In this document: piece by piece, positions 7,516 to 13,267 of the stretch | Layout of the letters: every line of letters starts with the position of its first letter | How positions within the stretch are numbered: position 1 is the stretch's first letter | Notes under the pieces: generated by a model | Databases searched by the model: none | What the model saw: the letters and a program-made list of their open reading frames with translations, nothing else | Told to the model about the DNA's origin: nothing | NCBI GenBank assembly: GCA_040904405.1 | Contig: JBBDTK010000119.1 | Coordinates: 1-20,353, forward strand | Source of the DNA: VRUE01 sp040904405 | GTDB lineage: Bacteria > Actinomycetota > Thermoleophilia > Solirubrobacterales > 70-9 | Direction of reading: 5' to 3' | DNA: 20,353 nucleotides | Translations under genes and position numbers: made by a program

Positions 7516-8826
7516 ATGTCCGCTGGCCTTGCCGCCGCGGACCCCGACGCCGATGACCGGACCATGAACCCGTTGGCTCGCGTCTGGCATGGCGTCGTCG
7601 GCCCGAGCGGCTGGCGCTCCATCGTCGGACCGGTCGTCTTCGTCCTGCTCGGAATCGGGCTGCTGGTCTACGACCACCTGAACCAGCGGGTCACCGATGT
7701 CGTCTTCTGGCTGACCCTGGGTCTGATCGTCACCGTCTTCGGCCGCATGCTGGAAACCAACCGCCGCCAGTCGCGAGCGCTTGCGCGGCAGCGGCGCGAG
7801 GCGCTCGACGACGCCGTCACCGGCCTCCGCAACCGCCACAGCCTCGAAGCCGACATCGCCGCCGCGGCGGCCGCCGCCGGCCCGGGCTGGGTCCTCGTCC
7901 TGGTCGAGCTGAGCGGTCTCGAGACCCACGGCGACCGGCGCGGGTACGCCGCCGGCGACGAGCTGCTGCGCCGCTCCGCCCACCAGCTCGCCGAGGCGGT
8001 GGCGCCACTCGGTGGAATCGCCTACCGGGTCGCCGCGAGCCGGCTTGCGGCCCTGGTGCCGGCGGGCGAGCGTTCGCTCGGCGAGATCGTCCTCGCGACG
8101 AGCGGCTCGCTGCGCGGCGAGGAGGGCGAGGCGATGCCCGCCCGCGCGCACGGAGAGGTCGCGATCCCGGCCGAGGCCGGCGACGCGGAGGCTGCCTTCC
8201 AGCTCGCCGGGACCAGGCTCGCCACGCAACGCCAAAGCCAGCTGCGCTCGGCACGGCGGCAGGCGCATGCGGTGCTGATGGCGGCGCTCGCGGCTCGCCA
8301 GCCGGAACTGCGAGACGAGCTGCGCGTCGCCGCCTACCGGGCGATCTCGCTGGCTCGCCGGCTCGAGATGAGCGCCGGGGAGATCGACGACGTGGCACTC
8401 GCCGCCGAGCTGCAGAGCATCGGGCTGCTCTCGGTTCCCGAAGCGATCCTCGACAGCGAGGCGCGCTTCGAGGCCGAGCGGATCGAGCCGATCCGCAACC
8501 ACCCGCTCGAGGGCGAGCGGATCGTCGCCGCCGCATCGGGGCTCGCCCCGGTCGCCACCCTGGTGCGCTCGAGCGCCGAGCGCTTCGACGGCTCCGGCGC
8601 GCCCGACGGCCTCGCCGGCGAGGCGATCCCGCTCGGCGCGCGGGCGATCGCCGTCGCGGTTGCCTACACCGCGATGACCTCGCCGCGACCCCATCGTCAG
8701 GCGCGCGGCTCAGACGAGGCGCTGGCGGAGCTGCGCCGCGGCGCCGGCAGCCAGTTCGACCCGCGCGTGGTCGAGGCGCTGAGCGCCGAGCTGGCCGAGG
8801 AGGCCACGCCGATCGCCGCGGGCTAG
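7516..8826 (+). CDS. Membrane protein with degenerate GGDEF and degenerate HD-GYP domains
   Basis: 436 residues from ATG 7516; ATG 7564 (MNPLARVW) is an equally plausible start. Two membrane helices (about residues 37-54 and 63-80) precede a GGDEF-like domain recognisable from DDAVTGLRNRHSLEADI (about 96) and YAAGDELLRRSAHQL (about 143). Where GGDEF should stand there is AASRL (about 173), and the metal-binding LDLD stretch reads VELSG. The following HD-GYP-like domain keeps the frame of the family (IGLLSVPEAIL, HPLEGERIV, ERFDGSGAPDGLAGEAIPLGARAIAVA). However, the HD pair is QS (about 299), the HHxER pair is SS, GYP is GAP, and the late AYDAMTS Asp is Thr. Neither c-di-GMP synthesis nor hydrolysis is expected; a receptor or scaffold role is inferred. 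Its stop overlaps the stop of the convergent lipoprotein gene. Confidence 0.88.
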   Translation: MSAGLAAADPDADDRTMNPLARVWHGVVGPSGWRSIVGPVVFVLLGIGLLVYDHLNQRVTDVVFWLTLGLIVTVFGRMLETNRRQSRALARQRREALDDAVTGLRNRHSLEADIAAAAAAAGPGWVLVLVELSGLETHGDRRGYAAGDELLRRSAHQLAEAVAPLGGIAYRVAASRLAALVPAGERSLGEIVLATSGSLRGEEGEAMPARAHGEVAIPAEAGDAEAAFQLAGTRLATQRQSQLRSARRQAHAVLMAALAARQPELRDELRVAAYRAISLARRLEMSAGEIDDVALAAELQSIGLLSVPEAILDSEARFEAERIEPIRNHPLEGERIVAAASGLAPVATLVRSSAERFDGSGAPDGLAGEAIPLGARAIAVAVAYTAMTSPRPHRQARGSDEALAELRRGAGSQFDPRVVEALSAELAEEATPIAAG

Positions 8827-9203
8827 GGCAGGTACCTTTCGGCCTGTTCCTGGGCTTCTTCGATGCCCTTTTCGGCTTCCTCCCTGCCCTTCCGGAGAGC
8901 CTCTTCGGCTTCCTTCTTGCCCTTCCCGATTCCCTTCCGCGCCTCGTCGGAGCCCTGTGAGGCGCCCTGCTTCGTTTCCTCTTCGGCCTTCTCAAAGCCC
9001 TCTTGGACCTCGTCCTTGGCGGTCCAGATTCCCTGCCGGGCTTCCTCCGCCCCCCGTTCGATCCGCTCCTGGGCTTCGCCGCCGCTGTCCTCGTCGTCGC
9101 CGCCGCATCCGGCCCACGCCAGACCGGCGACGCCGATCGCAAGCGCAACCAGCAGCGCCGTCAGCCGCCGCGCCCGCTTCTCCTTCGGTCCCTCTTCCTT
9201 CAC
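8823..9203 (-). CDS. Lipoprotein with tandem 11-residue helical repeats
   Basis: 126 residues from GTG 9203, supported by a good Shine-Dalgarno (AAAGGAAT, about 4-9 nt upstream). A basic N-terminus and hydrophobic stretch (residues 14-31) end in LAWAGC, a lipobox with Cys33 as the lipidation site. After an acidic GGDDEDSGG linker the rest is a strict 11-residue repeat, with Glu-Ala-like pairs at 43, 54, 65, 76, 87, 98 and 109 (Gln at 120) and Gly-Ile-like pairs four residues later (58, 69, 80, 91, 102, 113, 124). This hendecad period gives straight amphipathic helices as in LEA or apolipoprotein-type proteins. It is predicted to be exported and membrane-tethered, perhaps lying along the membrane or cell wall. 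Function unknown. The last 4 bp overlap the end of the convergent gene. Confidence 0.85.
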   Translation of the reverse strand: MKEEGPKEKRARRLTALLVALAIGVAGLAWAGCGGDDEDSGGEAQERIERGAEEARQGIWTAKDEVQEGFEKAEEETKQGASQGSDEARKGIGKGKKEAEEALRKGREEAEKGIEEAQEQAERYLP

Positions 9204-9344
9204 GTCGATTCCTTTCGCTCGCGGGCCACTCCGAAGTCGTCCCCGATCTTCTCACCTCGACGGTCGGACCGATCCGATCGGCGACGGCTGGGTCGACATC
9301 GGCGGCTCGGTCGTCCTCGACGAGGTGCGCGAGCACCCGCTCAG

Positions 9345-9361
9345 CTGAGCCCCGGGCTCAG
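9345..9361. terminator. Hairpin after the metallopeptidase gene, possible terminator
   Basis: The arms CTGAGCC (9345-9351) and GGCTCAG (9355-9361) pair perfectly with a 3-nt loop. It lies directly after the stop of the minus-strand metallopeptidase gene (9363). There is no T run on either side, so intrinsic termination would be weak. The remaining 9204-9344 holds no convincing gene; one plus-strand frame there reads like a short protein end (DGWVDIGGSVVLDEVREHP) but has no start. Confidence 0.35.
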
Positions 9362-9362
9362 A

Positions 9363-9692
9363 TCAGAGTCCGAGACCACCCACCCCGGGCTCGTCCCAGC
9401 CGAGGTGATGGGCGAGCTCGTGACGGAGCGTCCGCTCGACCTGGTGGGCGAGCAGCTCGCGGTCGTGCCCGAAGTCGCGCTCCAGCGTGTCGCGGTAGAT
9501 CACGATCCGGTCCTCGACGTATTCACGAGCGACGCCGTCCCCCATGTAGTGGCCGTAGGCCCGCACCTCCGCGCCCCGGTCGGAGACCACGACCGCGACC
9601 CTCGCCAGCAGCTCCTGGAATTCCTCGGGCAGTCGATCGATCGCGTCAGCGACCAACGATTCGAACTGGTCGGGCTCGGGGGCATCGGGCAT
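9363..9692 (-). CDS. Minimal zinc metallopeptidase family protein (MMP-like)
   Basis: 109 residues from ATG 9692. The protein opens with FESLVADAIDRLPEEFQELL and ends with RTLRHELAHHLGWDE, the HExxH zincin motif (HELAHH) with a downstream acidic residue. This is the pattern of the small cytoplasmic metallopeptidase family (PF06262 type, about 110-130 aa), so the length is normal. The central IVIYRDTLERDFG is also typical. Substrate and physiological role of the family are poorly known. It has its own leaderless promoter (TACCTT, 6 nt, ATG). It marks the last ordinary gene before the accessory array that begins near 9775. Confidence 0.9.
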   Translation of the reverse strand: MPDAPEPDQFESLVADAIDRLPEEFQELLARVAVVVSDRGAEVRAYGHYMGDGVAREYVEDRIVIYRDTLERDFGHDRELLAHQVERTLRHELAHHLGWDEPGVGGLGL

Positions 9693-9698
9693 GCCCTA

Positions 9699-9704
9699 AA
9701 GGTA
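9699..9704 (-). promoter_or_regulatory. Putative -10 box of a leaderless promoter for the metallopeptidase
   Basis: On the minus strand TACCTT is followed by TAGGGC and the ATG at 9692. This is the same spacing as upstream of the kinase gene. Confidence 0.5.
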
Positions 9705-9783
9705 GCCCGAGAGCGCGATCACTCGCCGTTGAATGCCCTTTCCCTCTCCGAGTTGGGATTACATCCCAGCGAGTAGTCGGGGG

Positions 9784-9800
9784 CCAATTTCGGGACCAAG
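9784..9800 (+). repeat. Recombinase arm-type motif, copy 1
   Basis: CCAATTTCGGGACCAAG, preceded by AGTCGGGGG and followed by TTTTGGGAGGC. Similarity to copies 3 and 4 covers about 9775-9812. In the other copies GACCAA occurs twice, 12 bp apart; here the first is GCCAA. Paired short direct repeats beside tRNA att sites are typical of tyrosine integrase arm sites. No tRNA piece accompanies this copy. The 9693-9847 stretch holds only this motif, the metallopeptidase promoter and a small hairpin (TGGGAT/ATCCCA, 9754-9768). Confidence 0.6.
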
Positions 9801-9847
9801 TTTTGGGAGGCAATCGATGACGTGCTCGTTCATGCGGCGGCGTAGTT

Positions 9848-10603
9848 ATGTTGTCTCGCGTGTCGGCGGCGCTCTACGCGGTATATACCTCGCATCCTGC
9901 ACACGCCGCACGCTTGATGCTCGAGCACAAGGGGATCGAGCACCGGGTGGTCAACCTGGTGCCCGGAACTCACGCCGCGGCGGTCCGGGCGCTTGGCTTC
10001 CGCGGTGGCACGGTGCCCGCCCTGAGGCTTGACGGGCGCCGCATCCAGGGCACGCGCGCGATCTCTCGCGCGCTCGATGACGCGCAGCCGGAGCCGCCGC
10101 TGTTCCCCGCCGACCCGCAGGAGCGGATCCGGGTCGAGCAGGCGGAGCTCTGGGGCGACGAGATCCTGCAGCCGGTTCCGCGGCGAATCGGCGGCTGGGT
10201 CTTTGCGAACCGGCCCGAGATGCGCACTCGCCTGGCCCGTGAGGCCGGCCTGCCGGCGCCACGCCTGCTCGGCCTGGCCGGCTGGCCGGTGACCTGGTAC
10301 AACGCGCGCAAGGTCGGGGCCAACGACACCGAGCCCGTGAGGAAGACGGTCGAGATGTTGCCTCCCCTGCTCGACCACGTCGACGAGTTGCTCAACGAGG
10401 GGACGATCGGTGGCGAGCAGCGCAATGCCGCCGACTTCCAGATCGGGACATCGGTCCGGCTGCTGCTCACGTTCGCGGACTTGGCGCCGGCGCTGGAGGG
10501 CCGCAAGGCGACGCGCTTCGCCACCGAGCTGATGCCCGACTACCCGACGGGGATTCCAGCGGGCCTCGTCCCGCACGAATGGCTCGAGCTCCTTTGTCGG
10601 TGA
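9848..10603 (+). CDS. Glutathione S-transferase-like protein
   Basis: 251 residues from ATG 9848. The N-terminal thioredoxin-like GST domain (residues 8-80) is seen in LYAVYTSHPAHAARLMLEHKG, then TVPALRLDG with the conserved Val-Pro turn, and GTRAISRAL in the place of the usual glutathione-binding ES-xx-I. A helical C-terminal domain follows, with a family-like AADFQIGTSVRLLL. The substrate is unknown. GSTs in organisms without glutathione may use other thiols. The start lacks a Shine-Dalgarno; an in-frame GTG four codons on (9860) is an alternative. The stop codon lies directly before the second arm motif, so the gene fills the first cassette exactly. The C-terminal end looks natural rather than truncated. 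Confidence 0.85.
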   Translation: MLSRVSAALYAVYTSHPAHAARLMLEHKGIEHRVVNLVPGTHAAAVRALGFRGGTVPALRLDGRRIQGTRAISRALDDAQPEPPLFPADPQERIRVEQAELWGDEILQPVPRRIGGWVFANRPEMRTRLAREAGLPAPRLLGLAGWPVTWYNARKVGANDTEPVRKTVEMLPPLLDHVDELLNEGTIGGEQRNAADFQIGTSVRLLLTFADLAPALEGRKATRFATELMPDYPTGIPAGLVPHEWLELLCR

Positions 10604-10620
10604 CCAATTTCGGGACCAAG
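10604..10620 (+). repeat. Recombinase arm-type motif, copy 2
   Basis: Identical 17-bp CCAATTTCGGGACCAAG beginning at the base after the GST stop codon. Similarity does not extend far on either side (TGCCCGG follows instead of TTTT), so this copy is degraded or rearranged. It separates the GST cassette from the nucleotidyltransferase cassette. Confidence 0.6.
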
Positions 10621-10662
10621 TGCCCGGTCGTCATCGTGCCCGAGGATGGGTCCAGGGGCCGC

Positions 10663-10668
10663 TAACCT
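10663..10668 (+). promoter_or_regulatory. Putative -10 box for the two-gene nucleotidyltransferase cassette
   Basis: TAACCT is followed by 8 nt and the ATG at 10677, so the transcript would be leaderless or nearly so. There is no Shine-Dalgarno sequence. Confidence 0.4.
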
Positions 10669-10676
10669 CACAGCTG

Positions 10677-10958
10677 ATGACCATTGCCGACCTGGAGACC
10701 CTCCCCGGCGCTGACCTGGTTGAGCGCGGAATCGAAGATCTGGATGCCGGTCGCGAATCAGCCGAGGCCCTGCTCGTGTCGATCGGCGCGCCGCGCCTGC
10801 AGTCGGTGGGCGTTGGGGTGTCCGCGCCCATCGCATCTCCCGAGCACAAGCTCTATCTGCTCCTTGCCCGCGAGCGGGGCGACGGCGCCCATTCGGCCTA
10901 CAACGCCCTAATCCGCCGGCTCGTCAGCTTCGAGCGAGCGGCAGCATGCGCGAGCTAG
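10677..10958 (+). CDS. Small partner protein encoded upstream of a DUF6036-like nucleotidyltransferase
   Basis: 93 residues from ATG 10677 (MTIADLETLPGADLVERG). Soluble, with no membrane segment. The second half (EHKLYLLLARE, HSAYNALIRRLVSFERA) matches my memory of a small conserved protein found directly upstream of DUF6036-type nucleotidyltransferases in actinobacteria. The last 13 nt overlap the start of the next gene (ATG 10946), indicating tight coupling. By analogy with two-gene toxin-antitoxin or abortive-infection nucleotidyltransferase systems, it may be the regulatory or antitoxin partner; this is inference. The downstream partner is broken here, so this gene may be a leftover. Confidence 0.75.
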   Translation: MTIADLETLPGADLVERGIEDLDAGRESAEALLVSIGAPRLQSVGVGVSAPIASPEHKLYLLLARERGDGAHSAYNALIRRLVSFERAAACAS

Positions 10959-11340
10959 CCGACTCGACTCGCATCGAGCGCTTCGTGTGCGAGCTGGGGC
11001 GAGCCGCCCGGGCCGAGGGCCGCGTCTATCTCACCGGCGGAGCGACCGCCGTGCTCCACGGCTGGCGGGAAACGACTATCGACGTCGACATCAAGCTCGT
11101 CCCCGACAACGATGAGATCCTCCGCGAAATACCCCGCCTGAAGGAGGAGCTGGACCTCAACGTCGAGCTTGCGGCCCCCTCCGACTTCATCCCACTCACG
11201 TCCGCGCTCAGTTCGACACGATCGAGCCTGAGCTCTACCGCTTCCCGGCAATCGACCCGGCCTCTTTCCGCAAATCCGTTGAAGAGCTCTTCAGGGTAGT
11301 GGGGCGGGAAGGACTCGAACCAGCGACCGACGGATTATGA
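10946..11340 (+). pseudogene. DUF6036-like nucleotidyltransferase, internally deleted and frameshifted
   Basis: From ATG 10946 the frame reads a normal nucleotidyltransferase N-terminus: VYLTGGATAVLHGWRETTIDVDIKLVPD, with the GG motif at residues 31-32 and the metal-binding DVD at 46-48, then LDLNVELAAPSDFIP. After about 11195 this frame becomes meaningless Ser/Thr-rich sequence up to TAG at 11297. In the -1 frame, from about 11207, the family's usual C-terminus appears (FDTIEPELYRFPAIDPASFRKSVEEL) and runs into the tRNA fragment, ending at TGA 11338-11340. From memory of the family, about 50 residues between these parts (the SPFI...HYDFYAQALAKIERG region) are missing. A deletion with frameshift has therefore removed the middle of the catalytic domain. 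It overlaps the upstream partner gene by 13 nt. Confidence 0.8.
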
Positions 11341-11343
11341 GTC
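11300..11343 (-). repeat. att copy: 3' half of the CAU tRNA gene (copy A)
   Basis: 44 bp match the intact tRNA gene from the discriminator base through the T arm to the anticodon loop (ACTCATAATC). There are two adjacent mismatches at 11309-11310 (AA for CT in the T stem), so the copy has decayed. The sequence to the right (GCGCCGGAACCC...) is shared with copy B and not with the tRNA, which marks the crossover in the anticodon region. Copy A and B similarity continues through the arm motif to about 11455. Confidence 0.85.
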
Positions 11344-11420
11344 GCGCCGGAACCCGTCTATATAGCCGAATCTGGCCTGATAGAGCGAACTACGTCCAGG
11401 GAGTTCGGCTGAGTCGGGGA

Positions 11421-11437
11421 CCAATTTCGGGACCAAG
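11421..11437 (+). repeat. Recombinase arm-type motif, copy 3
   Basis: CCAATTTCGGGACCAAG with the flanks AGTCGGGGA and TTTTCGAG shared with copy 4. GGGACCAA occurs twice, 12 bp apart. It lies about 80 bp from att copy A, opening the NYN cassette. Confidence 0.65.
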
Positions 11438-11524
11438 TTTTCGAGACCGTCGGACCAGCTTTGAGCGACTCCCTTTCACCCCTCCCCGGCGCTGAGAACC
11501 TGACGTCCTGCTACTCTGCATGCA

Positions 11525-11583
11525 CTTACTCCGGTTGCTTCGGGAGCCGGAGGGGGGCCGCCGCAAGGCGGCCTCACTTTTTT
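11525..11583 (+). ncRNA. Candidate small structured RNA convergent with the NYN gene
   Basis: Two hairpins follow each other on the plus strand. The first pairs CTCCGGTT (11529-11536) with AGCCGGAG (11545-11552), 8 bp with one U-G pair. The second pairs GGCCGCC (11556-11562) with GGCGGCC (11567-11573) around a GCAA tetraloop, then T6. A TACTCT box at 11512-11517 would start transcription near 11524, giving an RNA of about 60 nt made of the two hairpins and the U tract. No open frame fits. The T6 touches the stop codon of the minus-strand NYN gene (11583), so both transcripts would meet head-on. A pure terminator is the alternative, but no plus-strand gene in this cassette needs one. No -35 was recognised. 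Confidence 0.5.
11556..11583 (+). terminator. Strong intrinsic terminator
   Basis: 7-bp GC-only stem, GNRA (GCAA) tetraloop, 4-nt spacer (TCAC) and T6 at 11578-11583. It works only for plus-strand transcription; in the other direction the stem is followed by C-rich sequence. Confidence 0.8.
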
Positions 11584-12221
11584 CAGGGCGACCAGCTGGC
11601 GGGTCGGTTGATCGCACCGCCGACCGTCTCCACCGTCGCCGGGAGCTGGCATTCGCGCAACGTCGCCTCGTGAACGGGCCGGTAGAAGCTCGCCTCCACG
11701 GCGCGGCCGAGTCGCGGGCTGCACCGCGGGCTTGCGACGCCGAGCGTCCGGCCGAGAGCGCTGCCGACGATCCGCAACGGCTCCTTGAGGTCGTAGTCGT
11801 CGGAAACGACCACAGCGATCTCGGCCTCCTCACGGAAGGCGTCGAGCAGCAGGTGGGTGGCGAGGTTCACATCGGAGCCCTTCTCCTCTGTCCGCAGGAC
11901 CTCGACGATCTCCGGCAAGTGAGCCGGTGAAGAGGCGAGAGGCAGCCGAGCCGGCTTGGTCTGGAAGTAGCCCTCGTGAACCGACACCTCTGGCAGCGTC
12001 GCCACGGCACGCAGGTAGGTGTCCTGGCGCTGTGGAAGATGCGGGTCGACCGCTCGCCCGCCCACCCGAGCCGTGAAGTAGCGGACCCGATGCAGCTCCT
12101 GGTCGGGGAGCAACAGGGCGCGGCCGAAGGCCGCGAGGTCGAGCCACTTGAGCGGCGGCCGGCCTTTGAGCGCCCCGTAGAAGAGGTTTAAGCCGTCGAT
12201 GTAGACGTTCGCGCGTCGCAT
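11583..12221 (-). CDS. NYN domain (PIN-like) putative RNase
   Basis: 212 residues from ATG 12221 (MRRANVYIDGLNLFYGALKG); an in-frame GTG at 12233 would add four residues. NYN domains are PIN-fold Mg-dependent ribonucleases. The acidic residues expected in the active site are present: D9 in YIDGLN, D117 in EEKGSDVNLA, and D141/D142 in VVVSDDYDL. RYFTARV and RQDTYLRA are typical of the actinobacterial branch of the LabA/DUF88-like group. The C-terminus INRPASW is also family-like, so the protein appears complete and active. It lies 84 nt downstream of the 92-aa gene on the same strand and is probably co-transcribed with it. A structured RNA candidate ends at its stop codon from the other side. 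RNA target unknown. Confidence 0.9.
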   Translation of the reverse strand: MRRANVYIDGLNLFYGALKGRPPLKWLDLAAFGRALLLPDQELHRVRYFTARVGGRAVDPHLPQRQDTYLRAVATLPEVSVHEGYFQTKPARLPLASSPAHLPEIVEVLRTEEKGSDVNLATHLLLDAFREEAEIAVVVSDDYDLKEPLRIVGSALGRTLGVASPRCSPRLGRAVEASFYRPVHEATLRECQLPATVETVGGAINRPASWSP

Positions 12222-12305
12222 CTGGCCGGGCACTCTGCCGAACCAGGCGCCGCCGTGCCATGCCCCCCTTCGAGAAAATGCTCATCGCGGAGTCGAGCCC
12301 GCGCC

Positions 12306-12584
12306 TCAGGAAGCGAGTCGCTGCTGCTCCTCGGCGACCGGAACCAACTCGGCTTGGTCGGCGGACGGCGCTCGCCAATAGACCGATTTCATCAGCTGCG
12401 AGTGATCCGCCCGCGCCGCCGCAGCTGCCGTCTCCAGGGCAGCGATCAGGTACGGCGCAGCTTCGTCCTTCTTGAGTTCCTTGGCCGCTTCGTCGAGGCG
12501 GCGGGCGGCATCTTCGACGTAAAGCATCGCGCCCTCCACTTTGCGGAAGTGCTCTTCCTCGCGACGTTGCTCTGCGGCGGTCAT
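12306..12584 (-). CDS. Conserved 92-aa helical protein at cassette right end (intact copy)
   Basis: 92 residues from ATG 12584, chosen because TAGAGT-7 nt-ATG is conserved in the second copy. The protein is almost all helix: REEEHFRKVEGAMLYVEDAA, then RRLDEAAKELKKDEAA, then YLIAALETAAAAARADHSQLM, with an acidic tail. No signal peptide or membrane segment. I recognise no named family. The first 42 or so residues are nearly identical in a truncated second copy at 13602-13730. The duplicated DNA runs from the coding region past the promoter toward the att copy, and both copies stand at the same distance from the tRNA-derived repeat. That constant position suggests a role tied to the element (excision, maintenance or regulation), which is inference. 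Confidence 0.75.
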   Translation of the reverse strand: MTAAEQRREEEHFRKVEGAMLYVEDAARRLDEAAKELKKDEAAPYLIAALETAAAAARADHSQLMKSVYWRAPSADQAELVPVAEEQQRLAS

Positions 12585-12646
12585 CGGCCCCACTCTACGG
12601 CCGCCCCCAGATGCCGACGACCGCCAGGTCCGCAAAATGCGAGGAC
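12456..12646 (-). repeat. Duplicated cassette right end (partner 13602-13792)
   Basis: The promoter and first part of the 92-aa gene, plus about 50 bp upstream, are duplicated at 13602-13792. Shared upstream marks include CCCCCAGATGCC and CGCAAAATGCGAGGAC, the former just outside the promoter. From GAGGAC to the att repeat there are about 45-47 bp in both units. Divergence is moderate and much of it looks like third-position changes, so the two ends separated some time ago or came from related elements. Confidence 0.75.
12592..12597 (-). promoter_or_regulatory. Putative -10 box for the 92-aa gene and NYN gene
   Basis: TAGAGT on the minus strand, 7 nt before ATG 12584. The same box and spacing stand before the second copy of the gene. 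Confidence 0.55.
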
Positions 12647-12692
12647 GGGACCGGAGTCATCCCAGGCGCAGGCAGCTTCGCGAAGGATGAAC

Positions 12693-12737
12693 ATGGGGCG
12701 GGCTGGACTCGAACCAGCGACCGACGGATTATGAGTC
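12693..12737 (-). repeat. att copy: 3' half of the CAU tRNA gene (copy B)
   Basis: 45 bp identical to 13837-13881 of the tRNA locus, from one base beyond the discriminator to the anticodon stem (GATTATGAGTC on the plus strand). Beyond it the sequence follows copy A (GCGCCGGAACCCGTCTATA), not the tRNA. Copies A and B stay alignable to about 12855, with one 9-bp length difference just before the arm motif. Confidence 0.9.
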
Positions 12738-12824
12738 GCGCCGGAACCCGTCTATAGAGCCAAACCTGGCCCGCTAGAGCGAATCACGTCCAAGGAGTTC
12801 GCCTGAGTTCGGTGGAGTCGGGGA

Positions 12825-12841
12825 CCAATTTCGGGACCAAG
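12825..12841 (+). repeat. Recombinase arm-type motif, copy 4
   Basis: CCAATTTCGGGACCAAG with flanks as in copy 3 (AGTCGGGGA before, TTTTCGAGGCCG after). Opens the rightmost cassette. The 12842-12913 stretch up to the next gene end shows no further gene. Confidence 0.65.
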
Positions 12842-12913
12842 TTTTCGAGGCCGCCGATCAGCTCGTCGATCAGCGTTCCTTCGCCTCGCAGTCTGCGGGA
12901 AGTCCCTGCGCTA

Positions 12914-13267
12914 CTACGCCGCGATTGGATGGCCGCCGGAGTCCCGGGCCTCTATATGGGCGCGAGGAGGCAACTGCAGGGTGCCTTGGTCGAAACGCCT
13001 GAAGCGAAGCAGGAGTGCCGCCGCAGCTCGAGACCAGCGCGCAAAGCCGTGCGCCTGCTCGGGCTGAACGAGCAGCTCATGCCCATCGGGGTAGACGATC
13101 ACGACGGGGTCGCCATCGAACAACGCGCGAGTGGCCATCTCCCCCTGGCGGGGATTGTCGGCCGAAATGAAGTGCGCTCGATTTGGGTAGCGAGCAGCCA
13201 GGTCTTCGTTCTCGATGCCGGCGAGGACTCTCTCAGTCGCAGGATCGATGTTGGCGTCGTGGCTCAT
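12914..13267 (-). CDS. Uncharacterised small protein, second gene of a coupled pair
   Basis: 117 residues from ATG 13267, whose first bases overlap the stop of the upstream gene as ATGA, a classic translational coupling. The N-terminus is MSHDANIDPATERVLAGIENEDLAA. A central segment, RALFDGDPVVIVYPDGHELLV, looks like a beta-hairpin core and is the best conserved-looking part. The C-terminal 35 residues are basic and of low complexity and may not be conserved. No signal peptide, membrane helix or known catalytic motif. I do not recognise the family. Its position as the last gene of a two-gene cassette, next to units with RNase and nucleotidyltransferase pairs, would fit a toxin-antitoxin-like or defence accessory pair, but nothing in the protein itself proves it. 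Confidence 0.65.
   Translation of the reverse strand: MSHDANIDPATERVLAGIENEDLAARYPNRAHFISADNPRQGEMATRALFDGDPVVIVYPDGHELLVQPEQAHGFARWSRAAAALLLRFRRFDQGTLQLPPRAHIEARDSGGHPIAA

Noticed and set aside
7354..9148. Long minus-strand frames opposite the GGDEF/HD-GYP gene
   Set aside because: Arg/Pro/Ala-rich composition, no recognisable domain, and the plus strand encodes a clear family product with membrane helices.
9220..9348. Possible short plus-strand protein end (DGWVDIGGSVVLDEVREHP)
   Set aside because: It reads like protein, but no start codon or ribosome-binding site supports a gene; at most it is a remnant.
12691..12734. Short frames ending in GRAGLEPATDGL over the tRNA copies (also near 11340 and 13878)
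   Set aside because: This peptide is the well-known false translation of a tRNA 3' half; it marks tRNA-derived DNA, not a protein.
9784..12841. CRISPR array suggested by the regularly recurring 17-bp motif
   Set aside because: Intervals are 0.8-1.4 kb and filled with genes; there are no short spacers and no cas genes.
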